Numbered from the stretch's first letter, positions 38,901 through 49,096 are shown. The stretch: DNA of 64,000 bases from Brasenia schreberi (GCA_036023115.1 JAYKKT010000074.1:11747501-11811500); one strand, 5' to 3'. A program made the numbers and translations. Notes: a model not told the origin generated them from the letters alone.

Positions 38901-41900
38901 CAACCAGTGTAAAACTTTGTCGGACTTATTTACCATGGATTCTACAAATTATGATAGGGCTTTGTGGAAACAAAGAATCCATGTAGCCGACCCCATCTAG
39001 TATGGGAAAAGGCTTAGTTGTTGTTGTTGTTGTATCATTATATTGTTGATATCTGTTAGTACATCATCTGCAGTAAAAGGCATGTTGCTTACTTAATGGT
39101 TTGCAGATATGGTTGATCAAATCCTATACATGATTGATCTCGTGGCTAAGTAGAATGTGAGTCTTGAGGTAGACACAGCAGCAGTTAAGGACCTCATTTC
39201 CTTGTCGTGATATGATACACAAATATAAAAGGTTGAACCACAATGAGACACATTTTGGGAGTTACAGCCAAACCCCACTACTCTACATTTTTAGAAGTTC
39301 CCCAAACGCAGGTGACACATAGTGGAACCCCAGATTCAATGTGTGAGATGAACAAAGCAACTGGTTTAGCCACATCACTAGATCGTTGTATCGCAACATT
39401 CTTTTGTATTCAGCAGCCCTTTTCCCAGAACAGAAATAAGGAAAATGTTATTAATCAACATAGTATTGACATCCAGGATCAATCATGGAAAATACTAGGC
39501 CTTCTACAAGAGGACAAACTCTCCACTGACTAGGCTACAACAACAACAACAACAACAACTAAGCCTTTTCCCATACTAGACGGGGTCGGCTACATGGATT
39601 CTTTGTTTCCACAGATCTCTATCGTGTGCCATGTTAGCAGTTAACTCCCAATAAGCTAGATCATTCTTTATTGTTTCTTTCCAACACTTTTGTGGTCGTC
39701 CTCTACCTCTTTTAATACTTTCCAAATTTAGTTTTTCTAACCTTCTTACAGGTTCTTCTTTTGATCTTCTTTCTATATGTCCAAACCATCTTAAACGATG
39801 TTCTCTCATTTTATCCTCTATTGGTGCCACTCCTAATTTGTTTCTAATAACCTCATTATGTATACGGTCTTTTCTTGTATGACCACTCATCCATCTCAAC
39901 ATCTTCATTTCTGTCACAGACATCTTTTGTACATGTTGATGATTAACTGCCCAACACTCAGAACCATAAAACATGGCAGGCCTAACTGCTGCTCTATAAT
40001 ATTTACCTTTTAATTTTAATGGTATCTTCTTATCACAAAGAATACCTGATGCTCCTCTCCATTTTAACCAACTAGCATTAATTCTATGTGTAACATCTCC
40101 ATCAACTCTTCCATCACTTTGAAAAATTGACCCTAGGTATTTAAAACTTTCCTTTTGGGGAATGCAATGTGTGCCAATTTTAATTTCTATGTCCTCTGAA
40201 GTAGCCAAATGATCAAACTTACATTCCATATATTCTGTCTTTGTTCTACTAAGTCGGAGGCCTTTGTTTTCTAATGTTTCTCTCCATAGTTCCAATTTTC
40301 TATTAACTTTTTCCTTAGACTCCTCCACTAATACAATGTCATCTGCAAATAACATACACCAAGGTACTTCATCTTGAATATGTTTTGTTAACTCATCCAT
40401 CACCATTATAAATAAGTATGGACTTAAAGTTGATCCTTGATGTAACCCAATATTAACTTCAAAGAAGTCTGTCGTTCCTTCATGAGTCCTCACACATGTT
40501 TTTGCACCATCATATATGTCTCTTATAAGGTTCATATATGTCAACGGGATACCTCTTTTTTCCAAAGTTCTCCAAAGAACCTCCCTCGGTACCCTATCAT
40601 AAGCTTTTTCTAGATCAATAAATATCATGTGAAGGTCTTTCTTTTTTGCTCTAAAATGTTCCATAAGACGTCTCAAAAGGTGGATCGCTTCAATAGTAGA
40701 TCTACCTGGCATAAATCCAAATTGGTTCTCTGTTGTACTTGATACTTGTCTTAACCTACGTTCGATAATTCTTTCCCATAATTTCATAGTATGACTCATT
40801 AACTTGATACCTCGATAATTTGAACAATTTTGAATGTCTCCCTTGTTCTTATATACAGGTATAAGTGTACTTGCTCTCCATTCCTCGGGCATCTTTTGGT
40901 TTTTCCATATTTCATTAAATAGTCTTGTGAGCCAAGTGATTCCTATTTCTCCTAGTATTTTCCAAACTTCTATAGGAATATTATCTGGTCCTACCGATTT
41001 ACCACTCTTCATATGTTTAAGAGCCTCTTTGACTTCATTCTTTTGAATACGTCGGTAGAAATTGTGGTTTATATACTTTTCTGACTTGGCTAAATCTCCT
41101 AAACTAAAACTAACATCCTTATTTTCATTAAAAAGATTATAAAAATAGTTTTTCCATCTATTTCTTATATCATCATTTGCCACTAGAATTTTTTCATCCT
41201 CGTCTTTTATGCATCTAACATAATTAAGATCTTTAGTTTTCTTATCTCTAGCCCTAGCTATCCTAAAAATATCTCTTTCACCCTCTTTTGAGTTGAGTTT
41301 TTTATATAAGTCCTCCCAAATCTTAGCTTTTGCTTCACTAACGGCCTTTTTTGCTTCCTTCTTTGCTTTCTTATAAGCTTCTAAAGTTTCACTAGTTTTC
41401 TTAGCATAATGTAATTTGTAACATGCCCTCTTTGCCTTGATTTTATTTTGTACTACTTCACTCCACCACCAAGCTTCTTTTTGTGCCGGTACACCTCCCT
41501 TAGATACCCCTAACACATCTTTCGCCACTTTCCTAATATGTATAGCCATATTGTTCCACATATCAGAGGGTGTGCTAACATAATTCCAAACATCTCCTTG
41601 AAGGACTTTCTGTTTAAATATATCTTCTTTTTCGCTTTTGAGGTTCCACCATTTAGTCCGAATAGCTCGATGCACTATTTTCTTCTTTGTCCATTTTTTT
41701 ATTTGTAAATCCATAACTAAAAGTCGATGTTGGGTGGTTAAGCTTTCTCCTGAAATTACCTTACAATCTTTACAACACGCTCTATCTTTTTTTCTACAAA
41801 TAAAGTAATCAATTTGTGTTTGTGATAAGCCACTCTTATAAGTAATTAAATGTTCATCTCGTTTTTTGAAGATTGTATTGACTATAAAGAGATCAAATGA

Positions 41901-44045
41901 CATAGCAAAATTTAAAATCTCCCTACCTTCCTCGTTTATATCCCCATAACCAAAGTTTCCATGAATCCCTTGATATCCTAATGCCTCTTTACCGACATGT
42001 CCATTTAAATCTCCTCCTAAACAAATCATCTCCCTTTGTGGAATCTTTTGAAACACCTTATCTAACTCTTCCCAAAAAATTGTCTTTATACTATCTTCTA
42101 GTCCTACTTGGGGTGCATAAGCACAAACTATATTCAAAACCTCTACTCCTAACACTAATTTCAATGTCATGATTCGGTCACCATATCGTTGTATGTCTAC
42201 TACACTCTCCTTTAAATCTTTATTTATGATAATACCAACTCCGTTTCGGGCCTTTTCTTTACCTGAGTACCATAATTTAAAACCTGTATCCTCTATCTCC
42301 TTTGCTTTTTCTCCAACCCATTTTGTCTCTTGTAAACATAGAATATGAATCTTTCTCCGAATCATAGTATCTACCACCTCCATTAGCTTACCCGATAATG
42401 TTCCAATATTCCAAGAACCAATACGAATCTTATTATCTAGGACTAGCTTCCTTACCCCCCGCATCCGTCCATAATCAAAATGCGGAGACCCTCTCTGAAA
42501 ATTTTTCACTACATTCGGGCGGCAATGTAGCGGGACTAACTTCTTTACCCACACCCGTCCATGATGTGGGAACCCTCTCTGCAATTGATTCACTACATTC
42601 GGGCGAAAATGTAGTGGCCCTTGCTTACTTCTTACTGCATTCGGGCTCTGCAGCACGTCGCTAGGCGGGGACGCCCCAAAGCAATGCTCATAATTTTTGT
42701 AATCCATGTTGTAGAAATCCGATGAAGTTTTACGCTGGCTAGGCTAAGAAGATAATATTTTGATGATTATATATGCTGCAAATTCAGTTCATCCCGTTTT
42801 GTTTCCCATCCCAGTCTTCTGAAACACTTCTTGTTTACTTCTTTTGTTAGGTCTTGACTCTCTGCAATGATCCCCTACGAAGTAGTTCATATAGGAGCTA
42901 AGGATGAAATTTTCTGATCTTCCTCAACCAAATTTATTTTGTTGTTGCCACATTAAGCATCCACGAGTCATAAGTCATAACCTGTAATGTCAGGACACTG
43001 AATCTATGAGGAAATGAGTGATGGGGAGAGGAATTTATACTTGACAAGCTTCTTCAAAGTTAAGAAAGTTAATGCATACTCTGACTTGTCCAACTTTCGT
43101 TTTGTTTGGTTTTTCTAAACTGTTGTTTTTCCTGGTTAGGAAACCTTAACACCTTGCTTGAGAATGAGTCTGTGATATATGAATAAACAAGAAGTAGTCC
43201 TCCTATATATTTAGTACCATCTCCCTAAAAGAAACTTGTAACGGCAACCTTATTTGTAACTCCGTGGGTTACCCATTGTGGGACCACCACACCTCCAGGA
43301 CAAAGTAAAACCCACAGCCTATCTCGGCGCTTATTCACTCAACCGCTGCCATCTTGTATTTCTCTCCGAGTTCCTTGTACAACAAGCTGTACAATTTCAT
43401 GTTCCGCATTCCACGGCAAACTGTAGAGGAAGCTCGTAATGCTACCATCTAGAGAAGTTAAGGGAATGTAGCGCATCGAGGTTGGATGTAGCAGCAAGTT
43501 ATGTGTTTGTTGCTTCTTGACAGACTATTCGTTGATGCCTAGTGGCTATACTTTCCTATGTACGAGTAAATTCGATTTCTGACCAACATAGCATGTGAAG
43601 ATCGAGAATTCAAACCATTATCATCATCAAAGTGAAATTCAACGATGATAATGCAAAACAGAAGGTAACCTAAATAACTTTCTCTACGCAGCCTAAATTT
43701 CTCTTAGAATCGTGAAAAGGCGTCCGCGACTGGAATTGTCTCTCCTCTCCTCTCAACATCCTTCACGTTAGCGCACGAACAAACCAATCGGGAACATAGA
43801 AAACCAAAAGTAGATGCAATTTAGAACAGGAAAGGCACTAGAGGAGATTCATTTGTCGCGAAGAAACCAATAGAAAGTAAGCGCAAAGAGGAAAAAATAA
43901 GAGAAAAACCTTCGTCTTCATCGATGGAAGGAGGCCTAGAGACGTTCCTTCTGGCAGGCGAAGGGGTAGGTGAAGACTTTCTTCTCGGAGGTGCGGTTCT
44001 CGTATTCTTCTCGGAGCGGGCGGAGCTTGACGTTCTGGACGCCAT
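6585..44045 (-). CDS. ARK1: Armadillo-repeat kinesin, ARK1 type (22 inferred exons)
   Basis: N-terminal-motor kinesin with a coiled-coil stalk and C-terminal armadillo repeats; about 1,018 aa. Exons, 5' to 3': 44045-43910, 37113-37013, 36060-35938, 35724-35539, 29065-28844, 28728-28593, 26778-26629, 26100-26012, 22251-22039, 21956-21822, 19446-19294, 18571-18391, 17676-17612, 16250-16125, 15965-15837, 15750-15612, 15520-15428, 13775-13650, 11403-11278, 10356-10222, 8658-8530, 6748-6585. All junctions close in phase and the total is 3,057 nt. The motor has P-loop GQTGSGKT (about residues 134-141), switch I SSRSH (248-252) and switch II DLAGSE (291-296). Arabidopsis ARK1 (MRH2) acts at microtubule plus ends, promotes catastrophe and shapes root hairs. 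Closeness to ARK1 rather than ARK2/3 rests on the C-terminal DDIRSLAKK and the motor sequence. The start is the first in-frame ATG of the Ser/Arg/Pro-rich exon 1. The least certain parts are exons 12-13 and possibly missed stalk exons. Confidence 0.9.
8877..8906. repeat. (TA)15 microsatellite in ARK1 intron 21 flank
   Basis: Uninterrupted TA run read directly. It lies in the intron between the exons at 8530-8658 and 10222-10356. Confidence 0.95.
13864..14146. mobile_element. Small solo LTR in ARK1 intron 17
   Basis: A 283-bp block starts TGTTGA and ends TCAACA, a perfect 6-bp inverted terminal repeat of TG...CA type. It is flanked by AGGAC (13859-13863) and AAGAC (14147-14151), a 5-bp target duplication with one mismatch. 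The size and AT-rich interior suit a copia or TRIM-type solo LTR. No internal retrotransposon region adjoins it. Confidence 0.6.
14511..14623. repeat. 34-bp inverted repeat (hairpin) in ARK1 intron 17
   Basis: The arms 14511-14544 and 14590-14623 are reverse complements at 33 of 34 positions, with a 45-bp spacer that itself shares parts of the arm sequence. It lies in the transcribed strand of the kinesin intron. It could be the remnant of a foldback MITE or a local inverted duplication. Confidence 0.85.
17612..18395 (-). other. ARK1: ARK1 exon 12/13 junction with two in-frame splicing solutions
   Basis: Exon 12 (from 18571) can end at 18391 with a weak GT donor (GTTCTA) in phase 1. It then joins the 65-bp exon 17676-17612, which reads [21 protein letters not shown] and restores phase 0 at its good donor GTAAGA. 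Alternatively it can end at 18395 using AAG|GCAAGT, which is the strong consensus of GC-AG introns, and join exon 14 directly, also in phase 0. Both products stay in frame; GC donor plus the 65-bp exon would not. The inclusion form is used in the gene model. Confidence 0.55.
18168..18300 (-). mobile_element. tRNA-derived SINE in ARK1 intron 12
   Basis: On the minus strand an A box TAGCTCCACAAGC (starting at 18280) is followed by a B-box-like GAGTTCGGTTCCC near 18226-18238, and then by a TG microsatellite at about 18190-18207. The head shares its layout and words (GAGC.TTAGCTC, then CCCTTG, then GGAGTTC) with the element at 48171-48326, so the two are probably one SINE family. Exact ends and target duplications were not resolved. 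Confidence 0.5.
22513..23932. mobile_element. hAT-type non-autonomous element with a LINE inserted in it (ARK1 intron 8)
   Basis: The left end begins CAATGTTGTAAATATCGTAT, and the right end is its near-complement, beginning CAATGTTATAAATATCGTAT when read on the minus strand. The flanks TTTGATAT (22505-22512) and TTTCATAT (23933-23940) form the 8-bp target duplication typical of hAT elements, with one mismatch. Both subterminal regions are packed with GTATCG/CGATAC words. The interior has no transposase frame of its own. It was split by the RTE fragment 22700-23535, so about 565 bp remain as the original element. Confidence 0.8.
22700..23535 (-). mobile_element. RTE LINE, 5'-truncated copy with 19-bp target duplication
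   Basis: This 836-bp 3' fragment begins in the RT active-site region and ends in the ORF stop and an (AAC)n tail as seen on the plus strand. The flanking sequence GACAACGAATTCAACGTCA occurs at 22681-22699 and again at 23536-23554. A stop codon (complement of the TTA at 23357-23359) interrupts the reading frame; the C-terminal 132 codons remain open at 22736-23134. The insertion lies inside the hAT-type element 22513-23932 and is therefore younger than it. Confidence 0.95.
24155..24500 (-). mobile_element. Old, diverged RTE LINE 3' fragment
   Basis: The plus-strand text AACAAGCCTTCTTCCACACC followed by GATGGCTACACGAATTC tracks the 3' end of the intact LINE. Later stretches (GTAAACGTCTCATTTTTTATTC, in pieces; ACACCTCAACATATTCATTTCTAC, in pieces) follow the same order as the LINE C-terminal coding region. 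Divergence and small deletions are heavy, so it is much older than the copies with readable target duplications. Confidence 0.65.
27610..27740 (+). mobile_element. hAT terminal fragment of the CGTATCG family
   Basis: It starts CAGTTTTGTTCGACGCGGAT and continues through palindromic CGATACG/CGTATCG words to ACTTTAATATTAAAAAATTAG. This follows, base for base over long parts, the complement of the hAT end at about 1195-1287. No matching opposite end was found nearby, so this is a solitary end or a truncated MITE inside ARK1 intron 6. Confidence 0.6.
32401..33034. mobile_element. GC-rich LTR-like block A (ARK1 intron 4)
   Basis: A 634-bp block begins TGTTACCG and ends CCGTGTCA, and it is much richer in G+C than the surrounding intron. 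On the minus strand it holds a TATA-like GATATAAAGG near 32755 followed by a purine-rich leader, the layout of an LTR promoter. GAAT lies at both edges (32397-32400 and 33035-33038), compatible with a 4-bp duplication. It abuts block B. Its status as a separate solo LTR is inference. Confidence 0.4.
33040..34762. mobile_element. Solo LTR, GC-rich, 1.7 kb (ARK1 intron 4)
   Basis: The block starts TGTCACGG and ends CCGTGACA, an exact 8-bp inverted terminal repeat of TG...CA type. GAATC occurs immediately before (33035-33039) and after (34763-34767), a perfect 5-bp target duplication. On the minus strand a TATA-like TATTTAAAGG lies near 33955, so U3 would be 34762 to about 33960. No gag or pol frame is present, so it is a solo LTR left after recombination between two LTRs. 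The long G+C-rich open frames within it are not protein genes that I recognise. Confidence 0.75.
36657..36701 (+). mobile_element. 45-bp RTE LINE insertion with 14-bp target duplication
   Basis: Only the last few bases of the LINE ORF, its stop and the GTT tail are present (CTCGTCTAGTATGGGAAAAG then GCTTAGTTGTTG). TTAGAGTTCCTTCC flanks it at 36643-36656 and 36702-36715; the first two T's of the right copy could belong to the tail. It lies in ARK1 intron 2. It is an extreme 5' truncation, which is the expected product of very early abortion of reverse transcription. Confidence 0.9.
38865..39033 (+). mobile_element. 169-bp SINE-like element made from the two ends of the RTE LINE
   Basis: The first about 80 bases match the LINE 5' leader (compare 55260-55335: CCGGATAAAGGAGG, GTTAGGCTTCCGACA, GTAAAACTTTGTC). 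The last about 80 bases match the LINE 3' end through the GTT tail. The middle 3 kb is absent. ATCATTATATTGTTGAT is repeated exactly at 38848-38864 and 39034-39050, a 17-bp target duplication, so this compact form was itself inserted. ATG 38935 to TAG 39000 keeps an in-frame 21-codon ORF joining the LINE N-terminus (MDSTNY) to its C-terminus ([12 protein letters not shown]). It lies in ARK1 intron 1. Confidence 0.9.
39538..42738 (-). mobile_element. RTE-clade LINE with intact ORF, inserted in ARK1 intron 1
   Basis: The 3.2-kb element is oriented with the host gene. Its 3' end is a run of GTT repeats (seen as AAC on plus from 39538), and its 5' end is at about 42738. CTAGGCTA occurs at 39530-39537 and 42739-42746, an 8-bp target duplication. 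The copy lacks about 80 bases of the 5' leader seen in the copy at 55217, so it is slightly 5'-truncated yet keeps the complete ORF. A single endonuclease-RT ORF that runs almost to a simple-repeat tail is the RTE architecture. Confidence 0.95.
39576..42707 (-). CDS. RTE LINE polyprotein: APE-type endonuclease and reverse transcriptase
   Basis: The uninterrupted 1,043-codon ORF encodes the replication protein of the LINE. Residues about 95-335 form the APE-like endonuclease ([34 protein letters not shown]), which nicks the target DNA. Residues about 510-860 form the reverse transcriptase, with [35 protein letters not shown] and the catalytic FADDIVLV at about 787-794. The C-terminus has [18 protein letters not shown] and a basic [10 protein letters not shown] segment, usual in plant RTE proteins. 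Before the endonuclease, two related 26-30 residue units start at PLHFRPNVV and PLHCRPNVV. The start is the first ATG (MDYKNY), which is conserved in the copy at 55331. All catalytic motifs are intact, so this copy may still be active; expression is not shown. Confidence 0.95.
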   Translation of the reverse strand: MDYKNYEHCFGASPPSDVLQSPNAVRSKQGPLHFRPNVVNQLQRGFPHHGRVWVKKLVPLHCRPNVVKNFQRGSPHFDYGRMRGVRKLVLDNKIRIGSWNIGTLSGKLMEVVDTMIRRKIHILCLQETKWVGEKAKEIEDTGFKLWYSGKEKARNGVGIIINKDLKESVVDIQRYGDRIMTLKLVLGVEVLNIVCAYAPQVGLEDSIKTIFWEELDKVFQKIPQREMICLGGDLNGHVGKEALGYQGIHGNFGYGDINEEGREILNFAMSFDLFIVNTIFKKRDEHLITYKSGLSQTQIDYFICRKKDRACCKDCKVISGESLTTQHRLLVMDLQIKKWTKKKIVHRAIRTKWWNLKSEKEDIFKQKVLQGDVWNYVSTPSDMWNNMAIHIRKVAKDVLGVSKGGVPAQKEAWWWSEVVQNKIKAKRACYKLHYAKKTSETLEAYKKAKKEAKKAVSEAKAKIWEDLYKKLNSKEGERDIFRIARARDKKTKDLNYVRCIKDEDEKILVANDDIRNRWKNYFYNLFNENKDVSFSLGDLAKSEKYINHNFYRRIQKNEVKEALKHMKSGKSVGPDNIPIEVWKILGEIGITWLTRLFNEIWKNQKMPEEWRASTLIPVYKNKGDIQNCSNYRGIKLMSHTMKLWERIIERRLRQVSSTTENQFGFMPGRSTIEAIHLLRRLMEHFRAKKKDLHMIFIDLEKAYDRVPREVLWRTLEKRGIPLTYMNLIRDIYDGAKTCVRTHEGTTDFFEVNIGLHQGSTLSPYLFIMVMDELTKHIQDEVPWCMLFADDIVLVEESKEKVNRKLELWRETLENKGLRLSRTKTEYMECKFDHLATSEDIEIKIGTHCIPQKESFKYLGSIFQSDGRVDGDVTHRINASWLKWRGASGILCDKKIPLKLKGKYYRAAVRPAMFYGSECWAVNHQHVQKMSVTEMKMLRWMSGHTRKDRIHNEVIRNKLGVAPIEDKMREHRLRWFGHIERRSKEEPVRRLEKLNLESIKRGRGRPQKCWKETIKNDLAYWELTANMAHDRDLWKQRIHVADPV

Positions 44046-46669
44046 TTCCGGCGACGGAGACGGTCAGAATGAAGGGGATTGAAGAGGGAACGCAAGAAAC
44101 ATCGTGGTCGTCTGCGGGAGTCTCCGGCATCTGCCATTTTGGGGCATCGATGGAGCGCGTGTGCGGTTTGGCGTCGAGGCTAGCACGTCGGAAGCATTTA
44201 AAAATTGGAGGCTACAAAATGGGAGCCACAATTTTCATTCATTCCCGGGTTTTTTTTTTTCCATTTTGGCGGTTTGAAGATGACAAACGGCAGGAAGAGA
44301 GGGAGAGTTTTTCCTGCGTCTTGTATTTTTGGATTCTTGTTCGTCTGTGGTGCTTGGGTGTTTGATTACGAGGCCACGCAGCTCAGTTCCAGTGGCATAC
44401 CTCGGTGTGTGGTTGGTATCATAAGCAAAAGCCGAGACTGTATTGCACACCGTGACATAGTGATTGATTAAAAAAGTGTTTCTCACTGAGAGGTAAAAGA
44501 ATTAGGGAATTGTCTCCCTTCTTTTTCAACCGATGATAGTCATAGGATGTTCTTGTACCTAGAGCAGTTTTAGTTCAATTATATGAGAAGGATCAGAAAC
44601 ATATTTTCATAGGAAAGACACGCAAAGCATATCATGCACGCCAATCAATGTTGCGAGTAGTGTCAACTTATAAGTCACTTCTCCAATTATTTCAGTAATC
44701 GAATATGATTTCAAGTTGCGAAAAGCTCAGTTTGTCTTTTTGCTCAGATCGTGACTCTTTTGATTGGGAATGCTTTTAAAAACATCCAATCGTCTCACAA
44801 ATTTCATGACGGTTCCTGTTTTATAGCTCTTGTGATGGACTTAAGCTGTTTTTATGTATGTATGTACCCTTTTATCATTTTAACAGAATTGAATCATGTC
44901 AGGTTCCGTCACTTGTAAATTTTACGTCTCATCCCAACATAATAGTGTCTTTTGTCAAGCACTGTCCAACATTTGGGAAGGCACTATCTGAATACTGGAT
45001 TCACAATAATCAAGATAACTGGGATGAGCATCTAGAATTGATTGAAAGAATTGGGATGAGTCGAGCGGTGTGAAAACACTTTCGAAAAGTCTGATGCCTC
45101 GTGAACTACCATTACATAGTGCCTCTTTTTATCAGATTCAATTTTGTTAAGTAGTTTTTCTTTGTCATGATGTGAAGGTTCAATGACTAAAGAACACTAT
45201 GATTTGATCTTCATCTATTTTCTGGAGAGCATGTCATGCAAAAGTTGATCGCTATTGACTTAAAAACAATTCTTTCATCCAGCTGAAAGCGAATTTGAAC
45301 GAAAACAATGACAATTGCATGATGAACGAAAATAATTGTGTTTTGCATTAAAGTTGCAGCATATATCTGTTCCGAGAGAATGAGTGATGATACATATCAG
45401 GGATCCCAACTAATGGATGGATTTTCACAAGGTCCTGGATGGTGAAACTCCCTCTCATTTCCCCTCCTCCATATCAAGAGTTAGAGTCGCTTGCATCTGA
45501 TAGAAAGTGACGTGAAATTTGATTCCTAATGTTGATTCAGGAATGATGTTCCGTGTCATGCTAAGAGCAATACTTTACCTGGCTATCGCGTTGACTCACA
45601 AGTTGAAGTTCATGAGTTGGATTCCTGAGGCATGCATCTGGCTTCGGCCATCCCATTGTAGAAAAAATAATACAATGATGCTCCATGTCTTCGCGGAGAT
45701 AGAAATCTTATAATATTATGTTATATCTCCTTTTAACCTAAAAATAAAAAGTAGTGTACCATTTTATCATTTTTTTCATAACCTTTGAGGTTCTTCTTTG
45801 CCTAAAGTTTATACATCTAGGTTATCATGTCCCCTCGCTAAAGCTCTGAATGCTCTCCTCTGCAAATGTTTGAACTGCTTTAAGCTTGTTCATCTCATTT
45901 TATTTTTTATTGATATTTGGAATATAGAATTTTTTTTTATCTAAAATATGATAATTATGTATTTGGTTTGGTCGTCTTTGAATGAACATCATGTGCAAGC
46001 TCTTAAATAGAAGATGCATTCAGTGTGTGTCTAGTTTAGCTTTCACGAATCGATAAGAGAAGCAAAACTGTGGATATTAGGGGTTCTCAATGTCACTCCC
46101 ATGTAGTTCATAACATCATGTTGAATCATTTAATGACTCCAAGCTTCAACACTATAGAATTTCTAACTGTATTTGAGAAATCATGATTCTTGTAACTAAA
46201 TGAACATTGTTAGAAGAATACATTGGTTGATGATTAGAGATTTCAAGTTGCATTTGTGAGCATGTCATTCTCAGGACCAGTTGATTCAAGTCAGAAGACC
46301 AAAGAGAAGTCTATATCTCCCTTTTTTTCTTCATGTACCAATAGGCTTTTAGTGAAAGGTTTTAAATAGGTCATGATTTGAACCTCACATATTGAAGTTG
46401 ACACCGTGCAAGTTGTAATTTCTAATTGTGCATGAGAGTGCATGATTTTTGGAATCAAATAAGCTTTATTGTGAGGATATGGTTGTAGGTTGTGGCTAAC
46501 GATATCCCACGTTTTGAATCACATTCGTGACCCTGTTATTCCCATGACTAATTGCTCAAGTTGGAAAACTTAAGCCAAGCCCATATAGTTCTAGTTTATT
46601 TTCAATAAGTTATCCTGACCTAATCAGTGTCCGCACGTACATAGACACACATACATATTTATATATATA

Positions 46670-46891
46670 GTGGTATATGCTCAATCACATCTATGCTCAA
46701 ATTTGTTTAGACATTTCTACCGTCCAATCAACGTGATCATCGATAGGAATTTAAATTTAAAAGACAAAATATATCATTCTACTTCTCATACTTCGTATTC
46801 AATGCACAATAGTACAACAATGCATTTTACTTTTTAAATTCAAATTTTCATTGTTGAATCTTTGAGTGGATTTAAGCATGGAACATACCAC
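46670..46891. mobile_element. Foldback MITE, about 222 bp
   Basis: The ends are inverted repeats beginning GTGGTAT (left 46670; right, complement of the sequence ending 46891). The terminal arms share further imperfect matches ending CTCAAA. Inside, A/T-rich inverted words (AATTTAAATTTAAAA against TTTTTAAATTCAAATTTT) extend the foldback. It sits in a TATATA stretch that hides the target duplication, so the superfamily is not assignable. Confidence 0.55.
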
Positions 46892-47022
46892 TATATACAT
46901 ACATACATATACATATATGTATATATATGTGTATATATGTATATGTGTATGTATATACTTATATGTGTTTATATATATGTGTATGTATGTATGTATGTAT
47001 GCGTGTGTGTATGTATGTGTAT
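46892..47022. repeat. Compound TA/TG/TATG microsatellite
   Basis: Long stretch of TATATG, TGTATG and TATG units with interruptions, directly adjoining the MITE. Confidence 0.9.
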
Positions 47023-47177
47023 CATCATTTGACAGAGGATAGCATAGTCAACAGTGAATGGCTAACGTGCTCTCAACAATGTAACTTTAATTAAAGGAGT
47101 CTAGCAGTGTTGCAAGCTGGTTGAAGATTCAGTCTTATATCATGCAATGTGGAGGCATACCAGCTATGCAACACAAC

Positions 47178-47545
47178 TGTGCATGGCAATGGAGCGGGCG
47201 GGTTTGCACCCACCCGAAGCCAAGAATGTAAAGAACCCGCCATGACTTCTACAGCCCACACAGGCCCACATTTACCTGCCTAAAATAACTAAGTATTTAA
47301 CCACAATTAACACATGATCAACACAATTGTATCTGAACATTCTAGTGAGGTATTGGAAGAAGAGGAAATGAATTTAGTAGAAATATTTATTCTAAAATAT
47401 TATTTTCCTATATCTATAAGCAGGTTGGAGTGGGTGTTACTCTAAATCCAACCAAGATGCACCCAACAGGACAAACCTGCGCCACCCCGTTCGGGTGGTG
47501 CGGGTTCATAACTCGCCCCGAAAAGTGGCCTGGAGATTAACAAGC
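47178..47545. mobile_element. Possible MITE with G+C-rich ends
   Basis: The left edge has GGAGCGGGCGGGTTTGCACC and the right edge has CACCCCGTTCGGGTGGTGCG, bracketing an A/T-rich core. Such (C/G)GGG-rich paired ends are seen in hAT-like plant MITEs. ACACAAC occurs outside both edges (near 47170 and 47552), but the true termini could not be fixed. Confidence 0.3.
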
Positions 47546-48170
47546 CTAAACACAACATTCAAGGTGTTGTGCTTAGCATGTAGTATGAGCTAATAGTTAT
47601 AAATTGGAAGAACAAAACACAAACTTACCGAAGTTGATTTTCCAAATCCCTGTTCAATGTGGATCCGCCACTCATTTCAACCATTCAAAGCTTTCTTTTT
47701 ATGTTAAATGAATATCATGAAAGCATCACAAAATATGTATATAAACAATAAGTCCCAACAATAACATTATGGACTTTGCATCTTCGGTTGTGAAAAGCAA
47801 ATAAAGCTTCACAAAGATAGATAAGCAAGAAGTTAAGCACCAACAACAGAACCTAGACATGACTGTTTGGAACCTGTCCAGAAAACTCCATGAGGATTTG
47901 AAGGTCCAAAAGGCTAAGCTTTTTCCTGATTGCCCTCATGCTTGTGGGATCATGTGTTCATGATTAGATGACAACTTGGTGATTTAATCTAAACCACTAA
48001 AAGTTTCTTTGACCAAGATGCTTCCATCCATGGCCAAACCCAATGAACTAATTGCTTCCATAGTCAACCAAGACTTTTCTACCACAAACTACAATCTCAA
48101 ACCTATTTAAGGCTTATTTAGATAAATTCTTCGGAGTCCACTTGAAAATTAGAACCATTGTAAATTGCAT

Positions 48171-48326
48171 TGCACCTAGAGCGTTAGCTCAACTCGCCGC
48201 GCTTTATGTCACCCTTGCAGCTGGTGGGGAGTTCAACTCTAGAGAGGGTGTATGTGTCTGTTAGACTTTGGCCTCCCTTGTAACCCCGCTAAACACACAC
48301 ACACACACAAACCAAAAAAAAAAAAG
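48171..48326 (+). mobile_element. tRNA-derived SINE
   Basis: An A-box-like TTAGCTCAACTCG (48184-48196) is followed by a B-box-like GAGTTCAACTCT (48229-48240). After a short body comes a (CA)n run (about 48293-48309) and an A-rich tail ending near 48326. The head resembles the minus-strand element at 18168-18300 in order and wording. No target duplication was resolved. Confidence 0.5.
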
Positions 48327-49093
48327 TTATTTTCACTCTTACCGCCTCCTCTACCCAAAAGTTTTGGAAAGATAAACAGACTTGCGAGTGGATTGCTGAG
48401 ATATTAAAACAGAGCACAGATGGTATAACGTGGGTTATTTGCCTCGCCCTAAAAGATCTCTAAATGCATGTATGAATAGCAAATATGAAAGAGAATTACC
48501 ATTTACACACACTTTGTACTATTTATACACCTCTTTTTCATTAAATACCAAAATTACTCTTCATATAAGTGTTGTTTTTCTCACATTCCATCCTCGTATT
48601 TTTCTCTCCTCTCACCCAATCTCAATTCAAGCAAAAAGTATATTTAACCGAATCTTTTTACTTGACAATAGAGGTTTCATTTAGGATTGTTGTCTTCTTC
48701 GCAACTCAATACATATTCTTATGAACCTCATTGAAAAAAGATAGAACAAAGAAGAAAAAAATTTTAAAAAAAAAAGACAACAAAAAATAAAACTTAAAAC
48801 AAAATTATTAATAATAAGAAACACAATTTAATAATACGAAAACAACAACTACCCATAAGAATTAAGAAAAAAAGAATGAAGAAACATGTAAAAAAAAGTA
48901 AAAAATATAAAAATTAGGGCATCCTGATGGGAGAGACGTGCTTTGGGCGTGTCTCTCCAATGAGAGAGATGCACCCGACCCGCATCTCTCCCGTCGAGAT
49001 GTCATAATTTTTATTGAAATCAATCAAAATAACTAAAAAATAAAAAATCGGTGAATCCTCGTTTGAATCAATCTTTTTATAATCTTTTTCTTC

Positions 49094-49096
<3 letters not shown>

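Noticed and set aside
43838..44365. Alternative open frames overlapping ARK1 exon 1 on both strands
   Set aside because: Only the frame starting at 44045 joins in phase to the motor exon; the others are shadows.
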